DNA of 64,000 nt from Ochromonas danica (taxonomy: Eukaryota; Sar; Chrysophyceae; Chromulinales; Chromulinaceae). Positions within the stretch are counted from its first letter, which is position 1. Each line of letters begins with the position of its first letter. A model generated the notes under the pieces. The model was not told the DNA's origin, made no database searches, and saw only the letters and a list, made by a program, of their open reading frames with translations. The position numbers and the translations under genes were made by a program. This document shows positions 32,654-43,290 of this stretch, piece after piece. The stretch lies in contig VKHL01000064.1 in the NCBI GenBank assembly GCA_015146655.1, positions 62,001 through 126,000 of the forward strand, read 5' to 3'.

Positions 32654-34912
32654 CTATTTCATGGAATTCATTGGACTGCTTGGAGCGGTAGTCTTCATTT
32701 TTGACATCCTTCCTCCTCCACCACCTCCTACTGCAATATCACTCTCAAAAAACTTCATCTTACTCTTATTACCACTACCACCACCAACACTACGAGTAGT
32801 AGCAGGAGTAGAAGGAGAGGTAGTAGCACAAACACCAGCACTGGCAGTACTCTGTTGACTACGTTGTAGATAGAGTGCAGCAAGGTTATTCATCACCTCT
32901 ACTGTCTCTGGATGATTCTCTCCATCTACCATACGTCTCTTAGCAAGACAAGCTGTAAATAACATCTCAGCACTATTGAAATCACCTAATTGAAAGCAAC
33001 AGACTGCTAAGTTATTCATCGCGGATAAGGTACGATGGTGATATTCACCATGTATACGTCTAACAATAGTAAGACATTTCATAAAGATGGGATAAGCTTG
33101 ATCACATCGATGTAATCGTACATAAAGTGAAGCTAAATGATTCATAAAGGATAATGTTTCAGGATGATCTTCACCTAAGACTCGATTTGCTTGTTCAATA
33201 TAATCAATTAATAACTTCTCAACTTCATATGATTTACCTTGTATCAGATAACAACTAATTAAAGCATGTTGGAATGAGATGATTTTAGGATGATCTTTGC
33301 CTAATCTTTCTAAATGATGATGTAGACAATCCAATAAAATCTCTTCTGCTTCTTTATGTCTTCCTTGTTGACTATATAAGCTAGCTAATAACTCCATTAT
33401 CTCTAAACAAGACTCATGATCACTTTCACGACATTCTGCTAAAGCTTCTAATAATAAGACTTCACTTTGATGATAACGACAACGTGATAGACATAACTTA
33501 ACGACTTGAATCGTTACTGAGAGTTTTAAAGCAGTAGGGATGACATCAAATTCATCTTGACTACGTCGTAAACATTTCAAATAAAGCCCTTCTGTAATCT
33601 CTGCTAATTCTTGTTGTCCTTCTTGTTCATAACAATTAGCTAAGAGATGCATAAGATGTAAAGTAAAAACATGTTTTAATCCTAATTGATTCTTACTCAT
33701 CATTAAAGCATCAAAATAGATTGTTTCAGCATGAGATAAAGCTTCTTCTTTCATATAGAACGCAGCTAACGTCTTCATCAGATGTAAATATTGTAAAGGT
33801 TGCTTATTTTTGAGAGAGGGAGAGACCTTCTCTATGACAGCACATATCCATTTCCTCATCGTTGATAAGATCAAATGATCTAATCCTTGGAAACCAATGC
33901 GATCTTCAATCAGGTTTAATATCATCTCACGATCTTCAAAGGAAGAAGCTTCAGAGAGGATGGAGTCAATAGAAGAATGACGAGAGGAAGAGGATAGAAA
34001 GATAGGGTCATCACTTGCAAGGTTATCAATGAGAGCTACTTCATCTTCGCGAGTACAAGCAAAGGATATCTTGGAGTTCTTACGTGAGGTAGTTATGTCA
34101 TTATTATCATTACTATTACTACCTCCACCACTGTTAGCGGGATGATCACTATTGGGTTGTTGTAGGGTGAGGAAGATCTCCCAGAGACACCAAGTGCGAG
34201 ATAAGCATAAGGGTTTATTGGTCCAACGATTGCATACAGTAGTGGTAGTGGTAGCAGCAGCACTACCACCTGAGGAAGGAGAGGTGTTAGTGATAGCAGT
34301 AGTAGTAGGGGGAGTAGCAGGGGCGGGGGAGGAATAAAGTATAACCAAGGTATTTCCTATGGTATTAACTACTTTCTCTATTCTCTCCACATAACTCCCA
34401 TAATATCCACCTGAAAGATGATGTTGATTGACACTAAAGATATCAATCCAGACATAGATGCGTTGTTTCGCTTCCCCCTCACCATGATAATAGTGTGACA
34501 AACTGTCAATAAGAGAGAGGAAAGGAGCCTGCCAACAGTGGGAGACATAGACAGTGGCCATCCCTACCATCTTATTACCTTTCTTTTTCTGACTAGTACT
34601 AGTACTAGTACTAGTGCGAAGAAGGTAGTCACAATAAGAAGATCGATCTTCCTTCGTGATAGGTTTAATAAATCTCTCTACCACCTCTTGGGTAGTGAGT
34701 CCTAGGAATTGTTCTCGTCCACCACAAGTTAAGAAGAAATTATCATAATCAGCTAAGCAGATTCCAAAGAGAGAAATTCCACCACCTGCTGAAGGAGAGA
34801 CTGCTACTTCTACCACAGAGGAGGAAGTTGTCTTCTCATCACTAGGAATAAAATTATTATTTTTATTTCTAGTGCTCCCTTCACTCTCTACAATAGAGAC
34901 AGAAGATCCCAT
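32654..34912 (-). CDS. TPR protein with N-terminal SHxW...WIDIFSVNQ...RTWCLWE domain, predicted N-myristoylated
   Basis: Single exon, 752 aa, ATG at 34912. The start MGSSVS fits the N-myristoylation rule (Gly2, Ser6), suggesting membrane attachment. Residues about 115-255 carry TVYVSHCWQAPF, YVWIDIFSVNQHH and LSRTWCLWEIFL, a block that recurs in many protist and algal signalling proteins and resembles TIR/HET-like or nephrocystin-type modules. The C-terminal half has five to seven kinesin-light-chain/nephrocystin-like TPRs of about 42 residues, for example LGEDHPETLSFMNHLASLY and VDGENHPETVEVMNNLA. No NB-ARC or P-loop is visible between them. Ser/Thr/Gly low-complexity runs separate the domains. 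It is probably a scaffold or sensor; function unknown. Confidence 0.75.
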   Translation of the reverse strand: MGSSVSIVESEGSTRNKNNNFIPSDEKTTSSSVVEVAVSPSAGGGISLFGICLADYDNFFLTCGGREQFLGLTTQEVVERFIKPITKEDRSSYCDYLLRTSTSTSTSQKKKGNKMVGMATVYVSHCWQAPFLSLIDSLSHYYHGEGEAKQRIYVWIDIFSVNQHHLSGGYYGSYVERIEKVVNTIGNTLVILYSSPAPATPPTTTAITNTSPSSGGSAAATTTTTVCNRWTNKPLCLSRTWCLWEIFLTLQQPNSDHPANSGGGSNSNDNNDITTSRKNSKISFACTREDEVALIDNLASDDPIFLSSSSRHSSIDSILSEASSFEDREMILNLIEDRIGFQGLDHLILSTMRKWICAVIEKVSPSLKNKQPLQYLHLMKTLAAFYMKEEALSHAETIYFDALMMSKNQLGLKHVFTLHLMHLLANCYEQEGQQELAEITEGLYLKCLRRSQDEFDVIPTALKLSVTIQVVKLCLSRCRYHQSEVLLLEALAECRESDHESCLEIMELLASLYSQQGRHKEAEEILLDCLHHHLERLGKDHPKIISFQHALISCYLIQGKSYEVEKLLIDYIEQANRVLGEDHPETLSFMNHLASLYVRLHRCDQAYPIFMKCLTIVRRIHGEYHHRTLSAMNNLAVCCFQLGDFNSAEMLFTACLAKRRMVDGENHPETVEVMNNLAALYLQRSQQSTASAGVCATTSPSTPATTRSVGGGSGNKSKMKFFESDIAVGGGGGGRMSKMKTTAPSSPMNSMK

Positions 34913-35150
34913 AATGATAATAATAGAAGTGATGAAATATGGGTGATCTATTTATTTATTGATTTATTCAATTCAGTTACTGTTCTGTCTTCTGTCTGTC
35001 CCAGTGCTTGCAGCAGCAACCAAGGACTTCTGTTACCGTTGAACCAGGCATTCCATTCCGTTGGAAGAGAAAGAAACGCGATTTTTCCCAAGCACGCATC
35101 GTAATAATGAACTTTTATGAACTTGGATTGGACAAAGTATTTTGTGAAAG

Positions 35151-36660
35151 ATGCGAAGTTTTCAGTTTCTATGTCTGTTATTGGGAGGATGGTGTCTCTG
35201 CTATTCCCCTCTCTTCTCTCTGTCACCTTCCTCATGCTGTCAGGCATGGCGTCATAATCATATTCCAAATCAGAGGAGAGGGTCACTATCCTCTAGGAAC
35301 CAACTACTTGGAACCATCCACCAAGGCATGAGGACAACCACTATCTCAATTCCTATAACTAGTACAGCATTCCTACCAGTTTCGAATAGAATGAATGCTC
35401 TCTATGCTGATGCTAATAGATCACCCGAAGTGGATATGGACAGCAATAGTCAAAGCGGACAATCTTTCACATCCCCACCAATTCCTTTCAATCTTGCCTT
35501 TCTTTTACTGAACGGTGTTGCAGTCTTATGGGGTAGTCAACATGTGGTAATCAAATCAGCTGTGGAGTCATTTCCTGCCACTTCTCTATTAAACTTTTGG
35601 CGCTTTTCTTTATCTTCTCTTCTATTTGCCTATCCAGCACTCTCAGCTCTTCTTCTTAAGGCCAATAGTGGAGACTCCAAATCCAACAAAAATGAACTTC
35701 TTCTAGCTGGAGCAGAGTTAGGACTATATACATTTCTTGGATTTGCTTTCCAAGCAATTGGTTTGGAAACAACAACAGCTTCTCGAAGTGCTTTCTTATT
35801 ATATCTAAATGTCAAGATTGTTCCTTTTCTAGCTGCTGCATTGTTCTCAAAGAAGATTCCTGGAAGTACTTGGTTATCAGCATTGATGGCGTTTAGTGGA
35901 ACCTGCTTGTTGTCCACTGATGGAGGACCTATTAACGTGGGTGATGCTTGGTGTATTGTAGCTGCTGTTGCATCTGCATTGTTTATTTTAAGATTAGAAT
36001 CATTCGCTTCAAAGTTTGATGCAGCACAATTGAATGGGATATCCTTTTTAACGGGTAGGGAAGAACCAATCGTTGACTATTCTCGTGGTTATAAAGTTCT
36101 TGATGATGTTAACAGTTGCTGGGCTATGTGGAGCATGGGTTGTATGCGACCTTTACTCTGGCAATCTTTCTTCCTCTGAGGTACTAGTTTTCCCCACGTT
36201 TACAACATTCTGACATATTTTATCCTCGATGATGATGAACATTAGATTCTGGAGCCTTTGCTGAAAAGTCCACTATCTATTGTATATTTGGGATGGATTA
36301 CTACAGCACTATGCAACTTTCTGCAGGTCTAATTTCTATTTAATACAACGTACTTTTTAATGTTCTATTTTTTAAGAACTAATGTTCCACCATTTATAGA
36401 CGATTGGCCAAAGATCAATTCCCGCAGAGAAGGCAGCAATCATTTATTCTATGGATCCTGTCTATGGCGGTTAGATTCTTGCAATTTCTTTCATTTTCAT
36501 GTTGAGGAATTTTATTTGATGCTCTGACTGTTGCTCATTAGCCGTATTCTCTCGCTTAGTGTTGGGTGAAGAATTGGGAATGCAAGGGCTAATAGGAGCT
36601 GGTCTAATTATGCTAGGGGTATGGGTTAGCAATCGTGCAGTCAAAATAGAGGAGAAGTAA
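35151..36660 (+). CDS. EamA / drug-metabolite transporter family membrane protein
   Basis: Five exons: 35151-36054, 36116-36180, 36246-36326, 36400-36469 and 36542-36660, with introns of 61-73 bp and phase kept, 412 aa from the first ATG. EamA transporters have 10 helices in two repeats and move small metabolites; plastid triose-phosphate and purine relatives exist. Seen: the first repeat (LAFLLLNGVAVLWGSQHVVIKSAVESFPATSLLNFWRF, residues 118-155), FAFQAIGLETTTASRSAFLL, and in the last exons YLGWITTALCNF, AEKAAIIYSMDPVYGAV, RLVLGEELGMQGLIGAGLIMLG. The start is uncertain: an ATG at 35328 precedes an AFLP stretch and could begin a targeting peptide, and an out-of-frame ATG at 35189 opens a signal-peptide-like frame of 22 codons. 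The second and fifth exons were found only by splicing and family match. Confidence 0.78.
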
Positions 36661-36833
36661 TGGCGAAGACCAGGACAAGCGAGAATAGCGCTGCTAGTGC
36701 AACAGCTCCTCAAACGAAGCATTATTTTGTTAGATTAAATCTAGTTTAGGTCTGTGAAACAGATTCTTCAGTGCAAAGTTATACAAACATCATAAGTATG
36801 ATGTTTCAAAGTAAGCACAGCAAAGCTCCTACT

Positions 36834-39002
36834 TTAGGAAGAAGTCGAGATACGAGCAAGGCGAGGCTCCAAAAGACCCACAGCAACCACCCAATAATTC
36901 AATTCTTCTTCTCTACTACCTTGTCTACCACGCCCACTCTGGAGATGCCCATGTCCATCATTTTCTCCCATCAGCAGTTGGTCAATGATGACTTCTCCAA
37001 CAGTGGTAGATTTCATAGCATCACTAGAAGATGCCACAAGCTGATTATGATTCACAATTACTCCACGGCATGCTAATAACAAGACACAATTCAATCAGTA
37101 TTCTATCGTATAAAATCATCGTCACAATCTAATAAGCAGAACATAATGCTTACCTCTGTTCATAGCTTCAAAGGAAGCTTGAATGATATCCAATCTGAGG
37201 GTATCTGACTCTGTCACAGATGTTGCAGGAAGATCTTTCCCCCCTTGTAACCAAGATGGCAATGGACTACCCAATAGCTTCTTCTCTGAAGAATAATATC
37301 CTTCCTCATGAAGCAATCTTCTTGCAATATAAGCATGACAATGAGCTAAGAGCAGATCTCTCTTGCTTGCAGTGGATTTGAATAGAATATGTACTTTAGC
37401 TGAGGTCTTGTCAAGTGAAGAAGGAGTGGTAACAACCAACAGGTAATGCTCCTTCTTAAAAGCTTTATTAATCGTCTCAAACATTGATTGATCAAGAAAG
37501 ACATTATTGATATCATCTCCAATGATTACCTTTGGTAAAGCCAACTCTTCTTCTGTTGTGCCCAAATAAATCTCTTTATACTTTCTTAATGCACTAGGAG
37601 ATAAGATTGAATCTAATTGAATACTTTCTCTTTGTGATGATGATGATGAAGAATGAAGATTCTTATGAAAGACTGCATTTAATGATTGACCAAAGATATG
37701 ATCTAATCGACAAAGATTCAATGTGTTTAAAGTGACATGAGTTAAGGATTGGTATTGACACCATAAACTAACGGAAGAAAGAGAACTAAAGGCAAGGAAG
37801 TAATTCCAAAACTCCTTTCCTGCCATCACAGCTACCTCTCCTTCTCCTCCTCCTCCACCTCCTGCCATCGAACCTATCCAATAACTCACAGCTAATCCTA
37901 ATCCTGTTCCACATGTGGACGATAAGATATTTTGTGATGCTGTCTTGGCTGTGATATCTGCTAGATTATATTCTTTCGCAAAGGAAATATGAATTGCAGC
38001 ACGAGATGCACTTGTTGCTAAAGCTGCAATATTCTTACCAAAGTTAGCCAATGATGCAATGGGTAAGAAGTAACCTGGAAATAAAGGAGTCATTAACTCT
38101 AATAGACAAGAGAGTTCTAATGAGATAGCAGCAAGAAACCTCCATCGTTTTGGCTCAGAATCAAAACGAGTATTAACCAAACTAGCAAACCAAATCCCTC
38201 CTAATTGTCCTAAACCATCTTTTAATACCCAATTCAAGGTAGCAGCTAAAGGTAACATTCCTTGTCCTATACCAATCGCTGATAGTAATGATTGCATGGA
38301 AAGGATACTAGCAGCAGAAGAGAATAAAGCAGAAGTCATTTGCCAGGTAACATAGTCAGAATATCCTTTTGAGACACTTTGAGGGTAGTTCTTTGGGTAG
38401 AGGTAATGAAAGAGATTATTCCATGAAATGGTCAGATAATGCTGAAGACTGGTGGGAGCGGATGCTGAAGAAGAAGAAGAAGTTAGGCGAACTATACCAC
38501 TGCTACCACTACCACTACCTGCAGTAGAGGGACTAGGAGGTGTAGAGGTAGCAGGAGTGCAACTACCTGAGGATGAGATATGAGAAGGGTGGCCTTCTTC
38601 TCTCTTCTGATTGGTGGTATTTGGATGAGAAGAAGGGGTATTAGGGTTGAAGGTGAACTCTTGGTACTTGTTCTCTGACAACATCTGACGAATCACAATA
38701 GTCTTCTTCCCATCCTGCTCTGAACCACGACTGCGACCACTGAGACTTGAAAGACAAGCTTTCCATAGTTTTCTCTGACTCTGACTAGAGACCCAATTTC
38801 TTCTGATCAGCATGAGGTCTCTGGGAGAATGCAAAGCGAGCAATGATGATTGACGAAAGCCACTGAGCGGCCATGGATGGATTCCATGGATTCCATCTCC
38901 TATCCTCTTTTTCATTTGAGTAATGCTGTCTTCCGCAAAAGTTCTAGCATTTACACATACAGCAGAGCAGAGGTAGTAACTACAGTGTATGGCTGTGTTC
39001 AT
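36834..39002 (-). CDS. RUS: RUS (root UVB sensitive) family protein, DUF647
   Basis: Two exons, 39002-37154 and 37072-36834; 81-bp intron; 695 aa. RUS proteins (DUF647/vitamin B6-linked in plants, C16orf58/RUSF1 in animals) are membrane proteins whose mutants alter UV-B response and auxin transport. The core, residues about 200-400, has YPQSVSKGYSDYVTWQM, LNWVLKDGLGQLGGIWFA, NTRFDSEPKRWRF and the hydrophobic stretches that follow. Upstream is a Ser/Gly/Pro-rich linker. The N-terminus has a possible signal peptide (residues 1-20) before a basic segment, so plastid or secretory targeting is possible. The tail (REEELNYWVVAVGLLEPRLA) lies in exon 2. It converges on the EamA gene, with 173 bp between stop codons. 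Confidence 0.85.
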
Positions 39003-39773
39003 AACACCTCAAACCAGTTCACTACCTTGACTTAACTTAGCCGAGGTAGTGAACTGGTTCGAGGAGGGTAGCTTGATGACGCGGGGTAGTCTGGGGGTCT
39101 TCCAAGTGGGTGGAGTCTTCCTCGGTGTGTTCCCCTGAAACAAAATAGATAGAGAAGTGGGAGGAACAATAAGTTCCCACGAGAGACAAAGCCTTGATCA
39201 GTCAGTCAGTCTCTCCCTCACCAGACAGACCGATCCATTCGTACTATGGTGCGGAAGGGTCGCATCTAAACAAGAAGAACAATATAAGAAAGAGCTACAG
39301 TAGTCCCTCGCTGAAAGACAGTGGTTCTCTCAGACCTGCAGTAGCTTGGAAGCTACCCACTCGCTGTATGTAGTGCTGTGGTATATAGACACACTTCACT
39401 TCTTCCATACAGCAGATATAGTGAACACACTAATTATAACAGATGTAGTCTAGTGAAGGTTGGTAGAGAATGGGAGAGAAGATCTAGTCTAGTCTAATGA
39501 GGATCTTAATAAAGATGTCGTACTATGGCTAGTTATTGAAGAATAGCTATTACTACTACTAGTAGTATGAGATAGTGTGTTAGTGTCTGCGTGTGTGTGT
39601 GTGCTACTATATTTAGATCACTAGCACTGAGTCAAGGAGATAGCTTTGCAAAAGAGAATACCATTAGCTCTGTTACACCACCCACCATAACAACATCATT
39701 ATCATTATCACTATACACCCTCTCCTCCTCCTCCTCCTCCACCACCACCATCATAGAGTCTACAACTACCACC
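39003..39773. other. Spacer between RUS and DUF177 genes
   Basis: No gene seen. It contains the inverted repeat at 39012-39059 and short TACTACTAG and GT runs. It holds the RUS promoter and the DUF177 3' end. Confidence 0.5.
39012..39059. repeat. Perfect 16-bp inverted repeat just upstream of the RUS start
   Basis: Arm AACCAGTTCACTACCT at 39012-39027 and its exact complement at 39044-39059, 16-nt loop. It ends 10 bp from the RUS ATG, so it would lie in the 5' leader or core promoter. Confidence 0.9.
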
Positions 39774-40349
39774 CTATAACTCCATAGCAAGATATTGTGA
39801 AGCAATCTCTCCAATATCAATATTACCTTGACTATCCACTTCTTCATCACAATCATGTTCTACCTCTTCCTCCTCCTCCCCCTCCCCCTCTCCTCCTCCT
39901 CTACCATTATACACTGTTGAATCAAACTTTACTTTAATCACCTCATCTTCTTGAATCATCTCAGCTGACATATGTGCTTCAATAGTTCCTTCTATAAACA
40001 AGGTAGTACGCTGTAAGTCTTGCCATCCCACAGTGACATTAGCAGAGAAGTGAGACAAGCCTGAGAGGTCTAGGCGATGGGCTAGAGCCTGGCGTTCTGA
40101 CTCTTTAGCTAGAATACGACAGAGAACAGGTCGTTTTAAAGGGATTTGAGCAATGTTAAGAGGTCGAGAGAATTCTGGTTTGGGTAGGTTGGAGGAGGAG
40201 GAGGAGGAGGAGGACTTCTTGGCTAGCAAGGTAGTGGTAGTGGAAGTCAAGGGGTACCTGCTATGAGAAGAGAAGGCAATCCATGAATTAATAGGAGGTA
40301 GTAGCAAGCAAAGTAATAAGAGAGGGAGAACAAGACCAGAGTATTGCAT
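39774..40349 (-). CDS. DUF177/YceD-like protein, predicted plastid-targeted
   Basis: Single exon, 191 aa from the ATG at 40349. DUF177 proteins (bacterial YceD, plant DUF177A/B) are linked to large-subunit rRNA accumulation. Seen: a signal peptide (MQYSGLVLPLLLLCLLLPPI, then NS) followed by WIAFSS, an ASAFAP-like position with Trp, then a Ser/Thr-rich stretch; LDLSGLSHFSANVTVGW and the terminal IDIGEIASQYLAMEL typical of the plant-type family. The bacterial paired-cysteine motif is missing, as in many plastid members. A Gly/Glu-rich low-complexity insert sits before the last block. The gene is divergent from the roadblock gene, 196 bp apart, a likely shared promoter. Confidence 0.8.
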   Translation of the reverse strand: MQYSGLVLPLLLLCLLLPPINSWIAFSSHSRYPLTSTTTTLLAKKSSSSSSSSNLPKPEFSRPLNIAQIPLKRPVLCRILAKESERQALAHRLDLSGLSHFSANVTVGWQDLQRTTLFIEGTIEAHMSAEMIQEDEVIKVKFDSTVYNGRGGGEGEGEEEEEVEHDCDEEVDSQGNIDIGEIASQYLAMEL

Positions 40350-40545
40350 GTTGTTGTCAAATGAAGTGAATGAACACCACAAGGCAGACAGGTCATTCCA
40401 TGGAATACTACATGGAATTATGTAATTACTTAGCTGTGGCAGTTACCCTTTCTGAGTTTGATTGATTTGATAATAATAAACAGACTATTCAATTATTATT
40501 ATTATTCATTTGTCAATTAATTGAAGAAGGAAAGTTCAAGACAAG

Positions 40546-41270
40546 ATGGCGGTAAGTCTATTTAACTAGTATATTAATTATTTATTTCCTATTTATTCTC
40601 ATTCACTGTCATTGTCATTGTCATTGTCATTGTCATTGTCATTGTCATTGTCATTGTCACTGTTGCTCTCACTCACTCATACAGGCAGCAACAAGTGGGA
40701 ATGAAGTGGATGACACTATACGAGAACTGAAAAAGATCACTGGATTCACTTCCTATCTTGTACTGAATAACGATGGTATCTTTCAGTTTTCATGCCTTCT
40801 CTTTTTCCAGTTTTCAGTTTTCAGTTTTCATTGTTGTTTCTTCAATATCTATGATATTCTAGGCATTGTGATTAAGTATGAGAACATGTCCTATAGAGTG
40901 GCTGTTCATCATGCTCATTTAATCCTATCTCTATGCTCTAAGGCAAGTAAGTACATTCGAGACCTCTTAGAGACACCTGATGTAAGTACCTACCACTACC
41001 ACCTCCTTGTCACTACCTCTTCCTCTTTCTCACACTACCTATGCTATGCTATGCTATGCTACACTATGCTATGTGATGGTGTCATCTCAGAATGAAGTGG
41101 AGTCCATCCGATTGATCACCAAAGAGTATGAGATGATCGTAGCTCAACACGGTAACTTCACTCTGGTAGTGACTCACAGTAACTCCAAGGCTCATGTCAA
41201 GGTAGTGGTAGAGGGTGAGAAGAAAGAAGGAGAGGTAGTTGAGCAGAAGAAAGAAGTCGTGGCAGCATAA
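40546..41270 (+). CDS. DYNLRB: Roadblock/LC7 dynein light chain
   Basis: Four exons: 40546-40551, 40685-40775, 40863-40981 and 41091-41270; 131 aa. Exon 1 encodes only Met-Ala. Roadblock chains bind dynein intermediate chains. Seen: TIRELKKITGFTSYLVLNNDGIVIKY and the LCSKASKYIRDLL...IRLITKEYEMIVAQHGNFTLVV fold, about 95 residues, followed by a family-atypical tail of roughly 25 residues rich in Lys, Glu and Val. All introns keep phase: intron 1 is 133 bp with a (TCATTG)n run, intron 2 is 87 bp with CAGTTTT repeats, and intron 3 is 109 bp with GCTAT repeats. Confidence 0.9.
40609..40659. repeat. (TCATTG)n hexanucleotide repeat in roadblock intron 1
   Basis: Eight to nine copies of TCATTG in the intron that follows the six-base first exon. 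Confidence 0.9.
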
Positions 41271-41856
41271 GGAGTACTACCTTACTACTACCCTATCATT
41301 ACTACTACCACACCTTCACTAGTCTTGTTGACTAACTAACCCCTCCCCCGCATCATAATAATAAATACAATAAATACATTCAATAATTCATAAATTAATA
41401 ATTAAATAGTAAAATAGAGACTGCAGGTGTTATCATTATTGTTATGAATTATGTTATCTCTGCTACTACTACAACAACAACTACTTCACATACCACTTCT
41501 TCTTCCTCTTCACTTCCTCATCTACTACCATATCATATATCATAATATAGTACGATATAGTATATAGTATGATATAGTATATAGTACGATATAGTATAGT
41601 GAGCGGTGTGGTAGCTCAGCCCTACCACTACCTCTACTACCACCAAACCTAAGACAGACTAGCTACAACACTGGCTGGCTACGAGGCAAATCTCTCCATG
41701 GGGACACTCCACGCACTTCTTCTATCTCCCATAATCCTAATAGACAGTCAGTCCCTCCTTTCCCCCTCCCCCTTGCCTTGTAACATCGTGATGATGTCAG
41801 CAAGAACCAATTGACAGAGCCCTGAGAGAAAGGGTCAGTGGGGTAGTAATGGTGGT
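41271..41856. other. Spacer between roadblock and WASHC3 (convergent)
   Basis: No gene seen. It holds a 17-bp tandem repeat (41554-41599) and AT-rich sequence with both 3' ends. Confidence 0.5.
41554..41599. repeat. 17-bp tandem repeat
   Basis: The unit GATATAGTATATAGTAT recurs at 41554, 41571 and (partly) 41588, with one variant base. Confidence 0.8.
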
Positions 41857-42437
41857 CTAGAAGGAGGCAGCAATGCGTTCAATGACCGCACCATCTAACC
41901 CTGCGGCTACTGCCTTTTGTTGAACTACCATGAAGGGTACACCTACTTTCAACATCTTCTCAAAGGACTTATACTCCTCTCCCCATGTTGATTCAGCAGA
42001 AGCAGGTGTTATCTCTGTACTACCACTGAGAGGTGGAGGAGGTGGAGGAGGTACACCACTACCAGGCTGTGAGGAGGAGGAGGAGGAGGCTGCTGCTGAA
42101 GGTTGGGCACCCGTCGTCTGACTTGAACTTGAACCTACTCCTGGCGGTGGTTGAACTTCTTCAAGCATAGGAACTGAATTCAGTTTAGCTTCGAAGACAG
42201 CCAGCAGTACTTCCATCTCTGTTAACTTATGAGAGATCTTGGCAATCTTCTTCTCTACATTCTCTGAGAAAGAGTTTAAGAAGACAGAAGTAGTCACAAG
42301 GAAGTTATTCACTAAAGTTAATGTCTTCTCTATTGGTACAGGTTTGATCTAAAAACAATCAGAAATAAGAATAAGAAGAGAGAGAAGGAAAAGTATGAGA
42401 ATATTGAGCTTACTTTAGATTTATCAACTCCACTCAT
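41857..42437 (-). CDS. WASHC3: WASH complex subunit 3 (CCDC53)
   Basis: Two exons, 42437-42414 (eight codons) and 42348-41857; 65-bp intron; 171 aa. WASHC3 is the small coiled-coil subunit of the WASH complex, which drives Arp2/3 actin on endosomes. Seen: the family start VPIEKTLTLVNNFLV, the heptad-like segment EKKIAKISHKLTEMEVLLAVFEAKLNSVP, a Pro/Ser-rich linker with poly-Pro, and the C-terminal YKSFEKMLKVGVPFMVVQQKAVAAGLD block (a shortened match to the animal VGVP...EGLD). Divergent from the LYR gene (272 bp between ATGs) with several AAGTTAA motifs in between. Confidence 0.88.
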
Positions 42438-42561
42438 ATTGGATATTGATTGATCGAGTCTGTTTTGTATATAAAGAAGTGGACAGTCAAAGTGATATGA
42501 ATATGAAGAGATCTCATCATAGACAGACCAGAGCAAGAAGACACAAGGAGGATATCGTGGG

Positions 42562-42655
42562 AAGTTAACCTTATTAAGTTAATGCTGCCGAAGAGTTGTT
42601 AAGTTAACAATAAGAGTTGTTAAATTAATGTGAAGTTAACACTTTCTTAAGTTAA
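42562..42655. promoter_or_regulatory. Cluster of five AAGTTAA motifs in a divergent promoter
   Basis: AAGTTAA starts at 42562, 42576, 42601, 42633 and 42649, all on the + strand, between the WASHC3 and LYR start codons. Role inferred from position only. Confidence 0.4.
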
Positions 42656-42709
42656 TGTCTCGTCCACTGCCCCCCAACAGAGTTGAAAAAGCAGAAAGAA
42701 AGAGAAGCA

Positions 42710-43290
42710 ATGACAACAACAACGACTACAGGTTTAGCTCAATTTAGACGATTATTACGTAGTGTTCATTATGCCTTTGGTCAAGATAAAAAAGCTATTA
42801 AAATGGCTAAACTTCAACTACGTGATGAATTCTTCAAGCATAAGCATATTGTTGATCCTCATGTCTTGACAACTTTATATAAAGATGTAGATGATATTGA
42901 TGAGATGTTAAGATATCATATTGTACAAGGTCAAAAGAATCAGAAAGGTCATTATGGTAAGTACTGTAACTAAGTCATACTTGTAGGTCATAGGTCATAT
43001 TTCACGGTCAGACTCATTTTGTGGATTTATGAGTCGATTTATCGGGTCTCACTCATTCACTTACTCCTCCCTATATGTGATGTATTGTCTATTATGTTTG
43101 ACTACTAGAGGTGAGCTTAAAACCAGAGCATAAGTTAACAATTGAAGCAGAACAAGATCGTAAACATGGTCCTGAACTAACTCCTATTGATCCTTCTTTC
43201 TTGGGTCAACAAGTGGTTAGTATGACCAAGGTCAAAGGAAATAAGACCCCTCTGAAGAATGTCGATGTCACGAAAGAGCGACAAGATTAG
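42710..43290 (+). CDS. LYRM7: LYR-motif protein, LYRM7/MZM1-like complex III assembly factor
   Basis: Two exons, 42710-42956 and 43109-43290; 152-bp intron; 142 aa from the ATG at 42710. LYRM7/MZM1 stabilises the Rieske Fe-S protein in the mitochondrial matrix before insertion into complex III. Seen: a Thr-rich start, then FRRLLRSVHYAFGQDKKA (the LYR-type helix; the canonical LYR is RLL here), QLRDEFFKHKHI, and the short RYHIVQGQKNQKGHY segment that matches the family middle. The second exon is basic and Lys-rich. No strong N-terminal targeting peptide; matrix import by an internal signal is normal for the family. Confidence 0.78.

Noticed and set aside
34948-35286. A minus-strand open frame of 112 codons upstream of the EamA gene.
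   Set aside because: No domain, overlaps the transcript start of the EamA gene, and ends in repetitive sequence.
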